Shown here one piece after another: positions 1 through 9,296 of a stretch of DNA of 64,000 nt. Source of the DNA: Larix kaempferi (taxonomy: Eukaryota > Streptophyta > Pinopsida > Pinales > Pinaceae); contig BSBM01000865.1 of the NCBI GenBank assembly GCA_027924585.1, positions 7,886,501 through 7,950,500 on the forward strand, written 5' to 3'. A program made the position numbers and the translations under genes. The notes beneath the pieces are model-generated. The model was not told the DNA's origin, did no database searches, and saw only the letters and a program-made list of their open reading frames with translations. Numbering within the stretch: position 1 is the first letter of the stretch; each line of letters opens with the position of its first letter.

Positions 1-890
1 CAGAAAACTTAAGTTTAATCCCCTTTTCAAAGGAATATTCAGTTATATCGATTGAAGAGAAGTAGGATGCATTATCGAAAACTAGGTACTCTGGAGCGCC
101 AAACCGTGTGACGATCTGATTGTCAAGGAAGGAGATTACTTGACTGGCATTACATTGTTTAAGAGGGGTTGCCTCCACCCATCTGGCGAAGTAGTCAGTT
201 GCTGTAAGAATATAATTATGTTGGAGGGACGAAGCAGGGTTCATAGGCCCGACAAAATCCAATCCCCATTGTTGGAATGGAAACTGAATTGTGATGGGTT
301 GAAGAGGAAATGCAGGTTTCTTGAACTTCCCTGTGCATTTCTGGCATGGTTCACACCTCCTTACATAACCATAAGCATATTTAAACAACCTGGGCCAATA
401 ATATCCATCCCTGAGAATCTTATGTGCTCTAGTCTCACCTGAAAAATGGCCTCCAGTGGGTCCTGCATGAAATTGGAATAACATGTCATCAGTTTCATGT
501 TTTTCCAAGCACCTAAGAAATAGTCCATCATAATTTTTCCTACAAAGAACTTGATCAATAAACTGATAAGGAACTGCTTTTAGTCTCAAAGCCCTTCGTT
601 TCTTAAAATCAAGGGTTTCGGGAGCAAACCCATGGTTCAGAAAAAATATGATATCATCATACCATTCTGATGTCGGGGCATCAATAGCGTTAACAACATC
701 TGAGGGAATTTCTTCCTCTTGATCCCATTCAGATTGTTGTTGCGTAGGGTCATTGGATTGAGCTGTAAGAAGACAAAGGCCTTTCCCTTTGACAATTTTA
801 GCTGGTCTTATCTCAAGATCACATTCTTGCAGGGCCATCATCCAATGGGCCCTCTTTTCCCCTAACTCTTTCTGGATCAGGGCGTTTCTA
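1..890 (-). pseudogene. Element B integrase (5'-most part of domain; cut by window start)
   Basis: Integrase inserts the element cDNA into the host chromosome. The minus-strand translation shows the zinc-binding region HAGPTGGH (near 460) followed by CEPCQKC (near 345), then the catalytic core with the first Asp in GLDFVGP and the second in VFDNASYF. The catalytic Glu lies beyond position 1. The region between RNase H and integrase is also readable, but stops occur near 900. The frame is open for long stretches, suggesting moderate age. It sits directly downstream of the B RNase H, as in all Ty3/gypsy pol genes. Confidence 0.85.
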
Positions 891-1383
891 ATAGCATACT
901 ATGGGACAATGACTTTGGTTCAAGATTTCAACAAGTAGGGCCGGTAATGTTTGACAGATTATAGACCGCATATGCTTGCTTATCAATCTGTGAGTAATTA
1001 ATCTCTACACCTTTGAATGTTGAGCTCATAAAAGAGATTGGGATCTCTGCATCATTGTCATGCTTTTGCGTTAGCACAACTGCATAAGAAAAGTCAGTGG
1101 AAAAAGTATAAAGAATGAAATCCTTATCAAAATCTGTTGACATGAGAGCAGGAGCTTTAGCAATAGCCTTTTGAATTTCGATAAATGCATCTCTTTGTTC
1201 CGGTGACCAGGTAAACTGTACATCTTTCTTGACCAAAAGTTGTAATGGTTTGACTATCTGAGCAAAATTTGGTACAAATCTACATACAAAATTAATCTTA
1301 CCCAAGAAGGATTGCATTCCTTTGCGTGAGCTTGGTAACCCAATCTTTGAAATAGCCTCTGTGCGTTCAGGATCAATAATCAT
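890..1383 (-). pseudogene. Element B RT thumb/gypsy-type RNase H domain
   Basis: This segment continues pol after the RT palm. It carries the connector motif QSFLGKINFVCRFVPNFA and then the gypsy RNase H start, DFILYTFSTDFSYAVVLTQ. In most gypsy RNase H domains the first catalytic Asp sits in a TDAS-like motif; here the corresponding motif reads TFST, so that Asp appears replaced by Phe. The later ISFMSSTFKGVEINYSQIDKQAYAV block is well kept. This pattern suggests a structural, non-catalytic RNase H. A stop follows near 900. The loss could also be decay of this copy alone. Confidence 0.75.
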
Positions 1384-2200
1384 ACCTTCTTTTGAAACAA
1401 TGAAGCCTAGAAGCTTTCCTTCTATTGTTGCAAAAATAGATTTCTTCGGGTTGAGAGAAATACCGAATTTCCTGCAGCGGTCGAAAACCTATTTCAAAGC
1501 AAACACATGTTCATGACATTTTTTGGAGTAAATAGTGATATCATCAAGATAAACTATGATAGAATTATGCATTAACCCTAGGAAAGCTATGTTCATAGCT
1601 CTCTGAAAAGTGGCTCTTGCATTGATCAACCCAAAAGGCATCCGCCTATAGGCAAAAGTACCCCATGGGGTCCTAAAAGCTGTTTTTAATTGGTCGTCCG
1701 GGGCAACCATAACCTGGTTATATCCCAAAAAATCGTCTAGGAGGGAAAACATTTTCGACCCGGCTACCTTTTGAAGAATCTACTCCATAGGTGGAACAGG
1801 ATAGTTGTCTTTCTTGGAAGCCCGATTCAGGTTCTTGAAATCGACACACAGTCGAATTTCACAGCTTTTCTTGCGGACAGGCACTAAGTTGGCTATCCAT
1901 TGAGTGTGCCTGACTAGAAAGATAATTCGAGCTGTGAGAAACTTCTCCAACTCCTTTTTAACTGAAGGCTCTAAACTGGGGTGCATCTTCCACAACTTTT
2001 GTTGAAATGGCTTAACCTCTGGTTTCATGGGTATATTATGGAACATGACGCTAGTGTCAAATGTTTTCAATTCATCATAAGTCCAGGAAAAAACATCTTT
2101 ATCTTGCTTACACAATGCAATGATGGCTCTCCATTCTTCAGGGGTACAATCAACTCCCAAATTGATAAAGCGGGGTTCTTGCTCGGTGCCTAAATTGACT
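1384..2200 (-). pseudogene. Element B reverse transcriptase
   Basis: The reverse transcriptase copies element RNA into DNA inside the virus-like particle. Recognisable blocks on the minus strand are TPEEWRAIIALCKQ, VPVRKKSCEIRLCVDFKNLN (near 1840), KMFSLLDDFLGYNQV, TPWGTFAYRRMPFGL (near 1650) and the active site IVYLDDITIYSKK (near 1530). The YLDD catalytic box is intact. A stop near 1780 and another frame interruption near 1490 break the ORF. It follows the extra RNase H without a clear gap in homologous sequence, so the two were probably parts of one polyprotein. Confidence 0.9.
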
Positions 2201-2459
2201 CGCTCATAGTTCAAAGATGAGCTTTGAGTTTTGCATTTGGTTTTATGTCTGAACTTGTCTTGTAAATCATAAAACTTTTCCAAATTAATCACAGACTTCG
2301 GGATGACATTCGAGGAATCGGAAAGAGATTTTTTATGGTCACCCTCGTCTATAGACGTATCCTGGAATGTGTTGTGGTTTGTTAAAAAATCAAGTATCTG
2401 CTGATCATCATCGAATACTTTCCAGTTTGTCACGTTATATGGTATGGAAGGCCTATACA

Positions 2460-2976
2460 TCCGTTCTATTGAAACTGTTTGAGGAGATAGGCCCTCTAGT
2501 GGAATCAATCTAGAAGCTGTATTTGCCAACAAGTCAGCATCAAAGTTCTGAGACCTAGGAACTGAATTAATATTGAATGCAATAAAAGAGCTGGTAAGAT
2601 CTCTTACCAATTTCTGATAATTCAACAGGCGAGGGGACAGGAAATGTATTTTATTCCTCACCTATTTCACAATGATTTCTGAGTCTCCGAAGCAATGAAT
2701 GATTGGTACTTTCAAGTCAATAGCCTTTTTTAGTCCCTATATCAGTTCTTCATACTCAGCCACATTGTTAGTACAATCAAACTCTAATCTGCATCCAATC
2801 ATAGTTTTTGTTCCTCTTGGATCTATAAGAACACATCCTGCACCATCTCCATCCTTGGATTTAGAGCCGTCAAAAAACAATGTCCAAGCAATGGGATCTA
2901 ATCTAAAATTGGTATTTACATTAAAAACATTATGTACAATTTCTCCTGAGAATGGTACAGAAGTAAGATGAGTCAC
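2460..2976 (-). pseudogene. Element B additional plant/archaeal-type RNase H upstream of RT
   Basis: This is a second RNase H domain, distinct from the gypsy RNase H of the same element. Motifs on the minus strand: WTLFFDGSKSKDGDGAG (first catalytic Asp in FDGS), NNVAEYEEL (catalytic Glu), CFGDSEIIVK (second Asp) and SQNFDADLLAN (fourth acidic position). All four positions are occupied by acidic residues. One or two stops near 2665-2735 interrupt the frame. It begins immediately after the protease and precedes the RT linker. Second RNase H domains are known from Tat-group plant gypsy elements, usually placed between RNase H and integrase, so the position here deserves attention. Confidence 0.85.
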
Positions 2977-3420
2977 CTGAGATTCGTTCTGTGCATACTC
3001 CTGGGCGTTTTGAAATAATCCACAGGCTCACTTGCATCATTCAAATATGTAACCGTTTGTTTCATAAAAGGTTCCCTGCCTATCTTGATCTTGTTTGGCT
3101 GACCATTGTAGGGTAACCACAAATGGGACCAATCAATGGCAAAATAACCTTTTAGCTTTTCTGACCAATCTCTAGTAAGCCACATAGCATATGCTTCTAG
3201 AATATCTGCAGTGACTATATCAATTGTTTGATGGATTCGAGGATCAGCTGATAATGTAATTAAAACATTTCTGAGTCTTCCTACCACTCTGAATTTTGAT
3301 CTGTCAAGTTGCACTATCTGAGTAGGGAAATGTTCCCATGTGGCATTCAACTTTCTGCAGACAGGAAGGGGCATCACATTTGATGAGGCACCAGAATCTA
3401 TCATGCAATTATGTACGTTT
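2973..3420 (-). pseudogene. Element B aspartic protease region
   Basis: The retroviral-type aspartic protease cleaves the Gag-Pol polyprotein. The active-site motif MIDSGASSNVMPLPVC, with Asp-Ser-Gly intact, lies near 3400 on the minus strand. It is followed by a typical beta-rich segment and a C-terminal extension that runs to 2973 and directly overlaps the start of the extra RNase H reading frame by four bases. The frame is open for 143 codons from the first Met, but the true polyprotein continues upstream through a linker. Confidence 0.8.
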
Positions 3421-3908
3421 CAGTTGAAAATCTCAAAAGTAAGTAAAAAAGGCGATGTCCTTTTGCTGCCAGACTTTTGATCATCTGGTTTTGTGAAAGA
3501 ATCAAGGTTATTATTCTGCAATTCTCTTGGCTGTTTAACCACCATACTTTTGGGTAAGGTATCCCTCATGGAAGGGATTTTCAATAATTCAAACAAAGAG
3601 ATGTTTGCCTTTACTCTTTTAAGATCTTCAAATAAATTGTACTCTATCTCAGGGATGACTGTATCCTTGAGGGGGACAGTCTTGCCCTTATCAGGAACAG
3701 GTGTAGAGGATGAGGGCTCCTGAGGGGGTTGAGGTTTGGACCTTGTGTTATAAGGATGTTGGACATTAAAAACAGTCTGAGGTTATTCTTCTTCTCCACA
3801 CATAGGAAGCTCTGAAAAGTAACTTACAGTGTTGATTTGTGGATCCTCATGCTCATTTTCTTCTTCCTCAAGGGGTTGTCGATCAGGAACAGTTTGATCA
3901 TTAGGGAC
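3421..3908 (-). pseudogene. Element B Gag-protease linker
   Basis: A continuous but stop-interrupted minus-strand reading connects the Gag domain to the protease. It is rich in Glu, Pro and Ser, contains an acidic EEEEN-type run near 3860 and ends just before the protease active site. No zinc knuckle of the CCHC type was seen in this linker or in the Gag above it. Its role is inferred only from its position within the polyprotein. Confidence 0.6.
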
Positions 3909-5449
3909 TTATGGGGTGTTCTGAGATTCTGATGCTAAGGCTCTAAAGATAGAATAAATTTCTTCATTCATGAGGCCTTCTGCTGGATTAGGAGGCGATG
4001 GATTTGCTGGAGGTTGATAAGGTCTCCTAAAAGGTGGCCTCACAAAACCTCTATTCTGGTTTTGATTTTCATTGTTGGTTCTTTTCAAATCTACCATCTT
4101 GTTTAACATTTTCTGGGTTAGCTTTTTCATGTCAGTTATCTCAAATGGATCTTTACTTTGTGTAGTGGGTTCAGGGACACTGTCATTCTTCTTCTTGGAA
4201 GTTGAAGGCTGTTCATCTGCAATCTCTAGATTGTCTTTAAGACAAAAAATTTCCTTCTCGACTTGTATTGCTTCGGCAAACACTTCCAGCAAAGTCCCCT
4301 TTTGTGCTCGTTTCACCCACATTGAAATTGAAGCAGGTAGGCCCTTTTCATAGTAGGCTATCAACAATTCTTCAGCAGGAAGAAGATTGATAGGAATTCT
4401 ATTCTTTAAGTATGAGAACCTCTGATTGAAATCTTTAACCCTTTCTTTCCCTTTGATTTTCATGGAGGATAATTCCAAAACAAGATCCTATGGTGTTTTG
4501 TCATCTCCAAACTTTTGGATGAATAATTTCTCAAAATCATCCCAAGAAACAATAGAACTTGGTGGCAAGGCAAAATACCATGTAGCTGCTTTTCCTTCAA
4601 AAGTATAAGGAAAGAGTATGCAAACCACATCTTCGTAAATGACACTTCTAAGCCTAATAGCCTGCATGAAGGTTTTAACGTGGTCCAGGGCAGGTGATTT
4701 GTCATCTAGGTTAAACTTGGGTAACCACTTCTCAGGGTTTTTAGGTAGTCTATGTTGGTCTCCAAGTACCCATACTACATCTTGGTCAAGCCAAGGTCTG
4801 TTTTGGCCTTCTACAGCCATCAGTGGTTCTTCCTCTTCTTCTTCTGATGAAGAGCTTGAAGAATGTTCACTATCTGGGGAAGAGGATGAAGGAGGAGATG
4901 GTGGTGGTCCACTAGTCTCAAGTTTTAGCTGATCTTGTGTTTCCTGAAAAAGTTTTCCAAGGCTGTATTCAGGGGAACTTGATTGACCAACCACTTCTTG
5001 ATTTTGAGGTTGTCGATTATCTTTTTGCTGATGTTCAATATTGTGATCAGTTGTCTATTGGATAGTTGGTTCACTGATCTGTGAAAATGTGTTTTGTTGA
5101 AGTTCTTGATTACTGGTTTGCAGAAAATTTTGTAAATTGATCACTGCAAAACCACGTCCTTGTTGATCAGCAAGTCTTTGTTCTTCCTTGGAAACCCTAT
5201 TGGCTGATGCTTTCAATATCTGCTCTAGTGAGAGTGTTCCCTGGTTGGCGATACAATAAAGATATTCTCTATGTTTTCCTGTTGTGCTGCAGATACAACA
5301 GGTGTAACAATTTGTTGAGTAGGTGTGACAGGAGAAACCATGGGTTGTGGCTCTGTTGGTTGTTCAGATGTTGAAGCCCTTGATTGGCTTCGAGTTTGAA
5401 CCATTGAAGAATTTGTTGGAGGAGGTTTCTTAGTGGCTTGTTTAGGCAT
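3909..5449 (-). pseudogene. Element B Gag
   Basis: Gag forms the virus-like particle. An ATG near 5449 begins MPKQATKKPPPTNSS, a basic N-terminus. The retrotransposon Gag core is seen as LPKNPEKWLPKFNLDD, ATWYFALPPSSIVSWDDFEK and FIQKFGDD between about 4790 and 4490, and continues in another frame as IKGKERVKDFNQRFSYLKNRIP (about 4460-4390). There is a strongly acidic and Ser-rich segment near 4810-4870. Two frame changes, near 5225 and 4485, break the gene. The C-terminus near 4040 is rich in Arg, Pro and Asn (RPPFRRPYQPP) and may bind RNA in place of a zinc knuckle. Confidence 0.85.
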
Positions 5450-6526
5450 GTTGTACTATTGGCCCTCCTTCTAGGTCCATTTGTTGATGCCTCAGTTGTG
5501 CAGGTTAGATGGAAAAGGTGCTGGAATGTTCCAAGACACTCAATAGAGGAAGAAAACCCAAGTTGAAAGGCTTCAAAGGACCCTGCACAAGGGAAATTCT
5601 ATCCCCAACCTATTTGGTGTGGTGATCCCCCACAGATATTAGGCCTCCGTTGGCACTCTAAGAGTAAATAAGTTGACCCATAAGATCAGTTTTCCAGTCA
5701 AGGAAAACGAAGGTCTGGATAAGGTAAAAAAAAGCTAACCTAACCTATTTTAGAAAAGGGAAACTAGTCTAAGTCAGTACTATTCTAAAATGAAAGCTTG
5801 ATCTTGTGCAGATTAACCCTGGGGTGTGGTGAATAAGCAAATTACAACCTTTCACATAAATGCTTTTAGTTGTTTCACTTATTAATTTAAATCACTATCT
5901 ATTAATGAAAATTAAGAGACAATAATTCAAATGCTTAAGCTTGTTCAAGATAAATCTGTAAACACTTTGCTAATTCAAAAATTAACAATAATTTTTGTGC
6001 CATGAATCACTTGCAGAAATCGATAAAAAAAGTATTTAAATTGAAGAAATTCAATCAAATATTTTCATACATACATCAGTTATACAAAAAAGTAAATACA
6101 ATAGATTTATGCATTCACTAAATATCTAACAAGAGATCATGTATATATCGGATGATAATCTGGAATATAAAATTAGAAATTCTCAAAGAAATTTGAGTAA
6201 CAACTAGAAGATGGATCCAAAGATAACATTACTGTATTAAGATGTCTTGTACCAAAATTACAATGAATCTGGCCACAGAGTATCCCCAGTCTGCTGAATT
6301 ACAATTCCAAAAATTCCAACCCCTTTCTCAGAGAGGTATTCTTCCTTAAATAAAAATATAATAACCGAGTACAATAGGAGAATCCTAGGAAATAGAGATT
6401 ACAAAATCAGATTCAACTATTGATCTAGGGAATTTTTTGCCATTTCTTGGACTACATGATTCCTTTCACCTTTTCAAAGGGATTCTTAAAGATATATTCT
6501 TTAATTGGAAGGATCTTCATATCACA
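5450..6526 (-). other. Element B untranslated leader and probable 5' LTR
   Basis: No convincing coding sequence is present. The position between gag and an unrelated ORF end, and an AT-rich TATA-like stretch on the minus strand near 6340-6375, fit an LTR plus leader. A possible LTR start (TGTGAT on the minus strand) lies at 6526. The primer-binding site and the inner LTR end could not be identified, and the other LTR is outside the window, so boundaries are guesses. Confidence 0.4.
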
Positions 6527-6960
6527 ATAAGAACTCTACTCCAACCTGCTCATTATCTGTAACAAATGATTCGTCTTGTAGAGAATTTACCGCAAGAACT
6601 TCTGGATGAGAGACTAATTTCTCAAAAATAGAGAAATCCGTCAAAGGGTCCACCTCAGAAGGAGTCAGTGGAATATCAGGTTCTTCATTGATTATATAAT
6701 CTCGCATAATATCATCGTCATGGTCAACCAATTCCTTCGAAACTTTCTTGTCTTTCTTTCCAAGAACTTGCATGCAAACAGACGTAGCATCAAAATCTTC
6801 TTCGCCACTATCGTTGCTTAAATCAGGAACACCTGCATCAAAAGGTGGTGACATAGGTTCTTGATAAAGTAAGGGATAGAGTTATTCATCTTTGAAGTGA
6901 GCATTGGGAGATTCATAACCTGTCTGCATACTGCCTTTATCAAATATGTTCAGAAGGATG
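6522..6960 (-). pseudogene. Unrecognised acidic ORF next to element B LTR
   Basis: The minus strand encodes about 145 codons of protein-like sequence, interrupted by one stop near 6878. The longest open part (6854-6522) begins MSPPFDAGVPDLSNDSGEED. It is rich in Asp, Glu and Val, with a repeated short pattern of acidic and hydrophobic residues, and has no motif known to me. It ends only a few bases before the presumed B LTR. It could be the C-terminal tail of a related element's polyprotein lying head-to-tail with B, or a fragment of an accessory ORF. Confidence 0.4.
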
Positions 6961-7779
6961 CTCACAAGATTATCATATAGAAAAATTTCCCCTTAAACAA
7001 TGCAAAGGACGTATTGAAGGCTTTGTATTTGTTGTCAATTTAAAGCCAATTAATAGGATGGTAATGATTGAACAAAGCCAGTTATAATGGTTAAATTATT
7101 ATGATTAATACACGACAACCATCCCAACTACAATGAAACGAGCCATAATGTGAGTCAAGCGGATCTGGATCCACGCAAAAGTACAAATTCAATCGAGACT
7201 TGCACGACTTAAAAAAAATATGAAAGTTGATCATTACAAATTTGTTCACATATCCAATCATGTCCACGGATTTGAGATAAAAATGAGAGTTACGGTGAAA
7301 GAGATGACTGCAAAATGGCTAAGACAAGAGTTTAGTACACAAATTTGCGGCCTGATTTCGCCTATGAAGCCAGATCCAGATTGTTGATTTAACAGAAAGA
7401 CCGTAGCTACACTGCAAAGACTAAAAAGTTATAATCTACAAAGCCTTGAAGAGTCAAATCAAATAAGAAAAAGGCCATTACTGAATCCCAAAATAACCAA
7501 ATTACTAAACACAGAACGTGGCAATGGTAACAACTCAACCTAAAATAACTGAAAAACCGGCAAAAATGACCTTTAGTAACAAAATTGACAGTAGAATCAG
7601 CACAGTGGGGTAATCCCAGTGAGTAAAAATGATAACGAAAATAGAAAAAACCCTATATTTATCAATTTACCCAAGTTAAATCACGACCATAGGATTGAGA
7701 ATAAGGAACGGTAGAGATTAACCAATGCAAGATGCAGAATCGGGTTCAGAGACATAATTAAAGGTTTTATTTACCATTC
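6961..7779. other. Non-coding AT-rich stretch
   Basis: Both strands are closed by frequent stops and no element ends, RNA genes or repeats were recognised. It probably contains decayed retrotransposon untranslated sequence. Confidence 0.5.
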
Positions 7780-8190
7780 CCGAAAGCCGAAAACCAACAA
7801 TGGCAGGTTTCAGGTTTCAAAATATTACCAAATCAAAACCAGGTTTCCGAAATCCGCAACCCGATAGTTGCAAGTTGTGGGTTTCAGGACGCAATCAAAT
7901 GCAAATTTAAAAAGGTAATTTCGGAATCCCGAAACACGACATTGTTGGGTTTCGGGTTTCGGGTTTATTAAAACTTACAAACAAAAACATGGATTCTCGC
8001 AACGCGACATTGTCGAGTTTCGGGTTTATATAAAACAAACTTTGAAAAAAGAAATCCTGCACCCGCAACTTTCGGGTTGCAGGCTTCGGGATGACAAAAA
8101 TCCAAAAGATGAGAACACCAATTTTTCGCACTCGAAACTTTCGGGTTTCGGGTTTTAGGTTGTCCAAGTGTCGGGTTTCGGGTTTATAGA
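7780..8190 (+). repeat. Degenerate hairpin minisatellite based on GTTTCGGGTTT
   Basis: At least five imperfect units of roughly 70-90 bp each contain a short stem-loop: arms such as CCCGAAAC and GTTTCGGG around the loop ACGACATTGTTGG (near 7930-7960), CTCG with CGAG near 7995-8020, and CCTGCA with TGCAGG near 8056-8083. Each unit is followed by copies of TTTCGGGTTT. The spacer between hairpins is AT-rich. This is not the plant telomere repeat TTTAGGG, although the 7-mer resembles it. Confidence 0.65.
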
Positions 8191-8367
8191 GAAAATGTTA
8201 AAACACTCAAAATTTAAAGATTTATGCAAACCAAACACTTAGAGATAAACCAAATCAGGAAAAAACATGGAGCAAGAAGGCATGGGCATTAGAATTAAAG
8301 AGATCTAAGCCGAAAAATCATATTCAAAAAGGGAAACTTACCCATATACCTTCGAATTTATTAAAAA

Positions 8368-8912
8368 TGGGGCTCCCGTGCTTTTGCTAAGCATGGGATC
8401 TGTTGTGGCCACAACAGGCCTATAGAACGACTTGTAAATGATTGACAAGCTAGACTCCATTCAATTTAGTTCACGAACCAGAAGTGGTGATGCCAATGGA
8501 GTATATCGTCCTGAGTCTGCGCATCGCAGAAGCAACAGGAATGAGTGATGACGGAGCCATTGAAGAATGGTTGGTGCAATTGGTACAATTTGACGAAGAC
8601 AGGTTTATTGGAGGGTTCCATCAGTAGGTAGAAAAGGATTGACATAATTCTTGGCATGATCTCCATGTTAAGGTGAAGCACTTCTAGCGCAAAGATATGG
8701 TGTTGTTGTATGGAAGTAAGTTTGCGAAGCACCTAGGTAAGCTACAGATGCATTAGTTGGGTCCCTATATTATAAATTTTATTACAGATGGAGGTGAGGT
8801 GAAGTTACAAAAGCTAGATGGGACACTGTTGAAAAATCTAGTGAATGGAAGTCGTATGAAGCCCTATCGCCACACCAGGCACATAGTGACTGAAACGGAA
8901 GTCGCAGAGTAA
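8368..8912 (+). pseudogene. Element A integrase C-terminal part
   Basis: The plus strand reads the end of a gypsy integrase. A stretch near 8405-8425 (LLWPQQAYRTT) matches the end of the catalytic core, followed by TPFNLVHEPEVVMPMEYIV and then the C-terminal DNA-binding domain with KDMVLLYGSKFAKHLGKLQ, LGPYIINFITDGGEVKLQKL and NGSRMKPYR. Several stops are present. The upstream two-thirds of pol are missing: sequence before about 8368 has no homology to integrase. The C-terminal domain helps bind target DNA. The neighbouring long ORF at 9297-12170 is on the same strand and probably belongs to the same element. Confidence 0.8.
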
Positions 8913-9296
8913 AAAAAAAAGAGAGAGAGAATGATGATGACGATTAAAAATTGGAGATTTGTCGAACGCATTGGGTATGTTGATGAAACAATAGTAGAGT
9001 AAAGAATAAGTGACAAGGTTTGGCACCTGTCGATGGCCGGCACAATGCCAATGGGTCAAATCCAATCATAAATGCAGCATTTAAGCCACGGCGGACGACG
9101 ACGCAAGTGGTTAATGATACATTTAATGACCAATGCATGAGGAGGATTCGGTAAATCAAGCATAGGATTTGGTAATAATTATGCAATATCGGCAAGATGG
9201 ACAAGACATGGGAAATTGAAGCTATAAATACAGGGCAAGGGGGCAGTTCGACTCACCGTGTATTAAGCAGGTTAGCCAAGAAGTTGCAGAATAGAG
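8913..9296. other. Spacer between element A pol and its downstream ORF
   Basis: A short AG-rich tract follows the integrase stop near 8912. Beyond it, plus-strand translation shows only scattered short open stretches. No promoter or splice signals could be assigned with confidence. Confidence 0.4.

Larger units (their letters stand above)
1..6526 (-). mobile_element. Ty3/gypsy LTR retrotransposon B (partial)
   Basis: On the minus strand, gag, protease, an extra RNase H, reverse transcriptase, gypsy RNase H and integrase are encoded in that order from about 5449 down to the window start. Internal stops and frame changes break the reading frame, so the copy is inactive. The integrase is truncated by the window edge, so the 3' LTR is outside. 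The right boundary is inferred: an AT-rich LTR-like stretch lies between gag and about 6526. The placement of an RNase H between protease and RT is the distinctive feature. Integrase downstream of RT makes it Ty3/gypsy rather than Ty1/copia. Confidence 0.85.

Noticed and set aside
7907-8167. Possible interstitial telomere repeats
   Set aside because: The text is TTTCGGG with hairpins and spacers, not an array of TTTAGGG.
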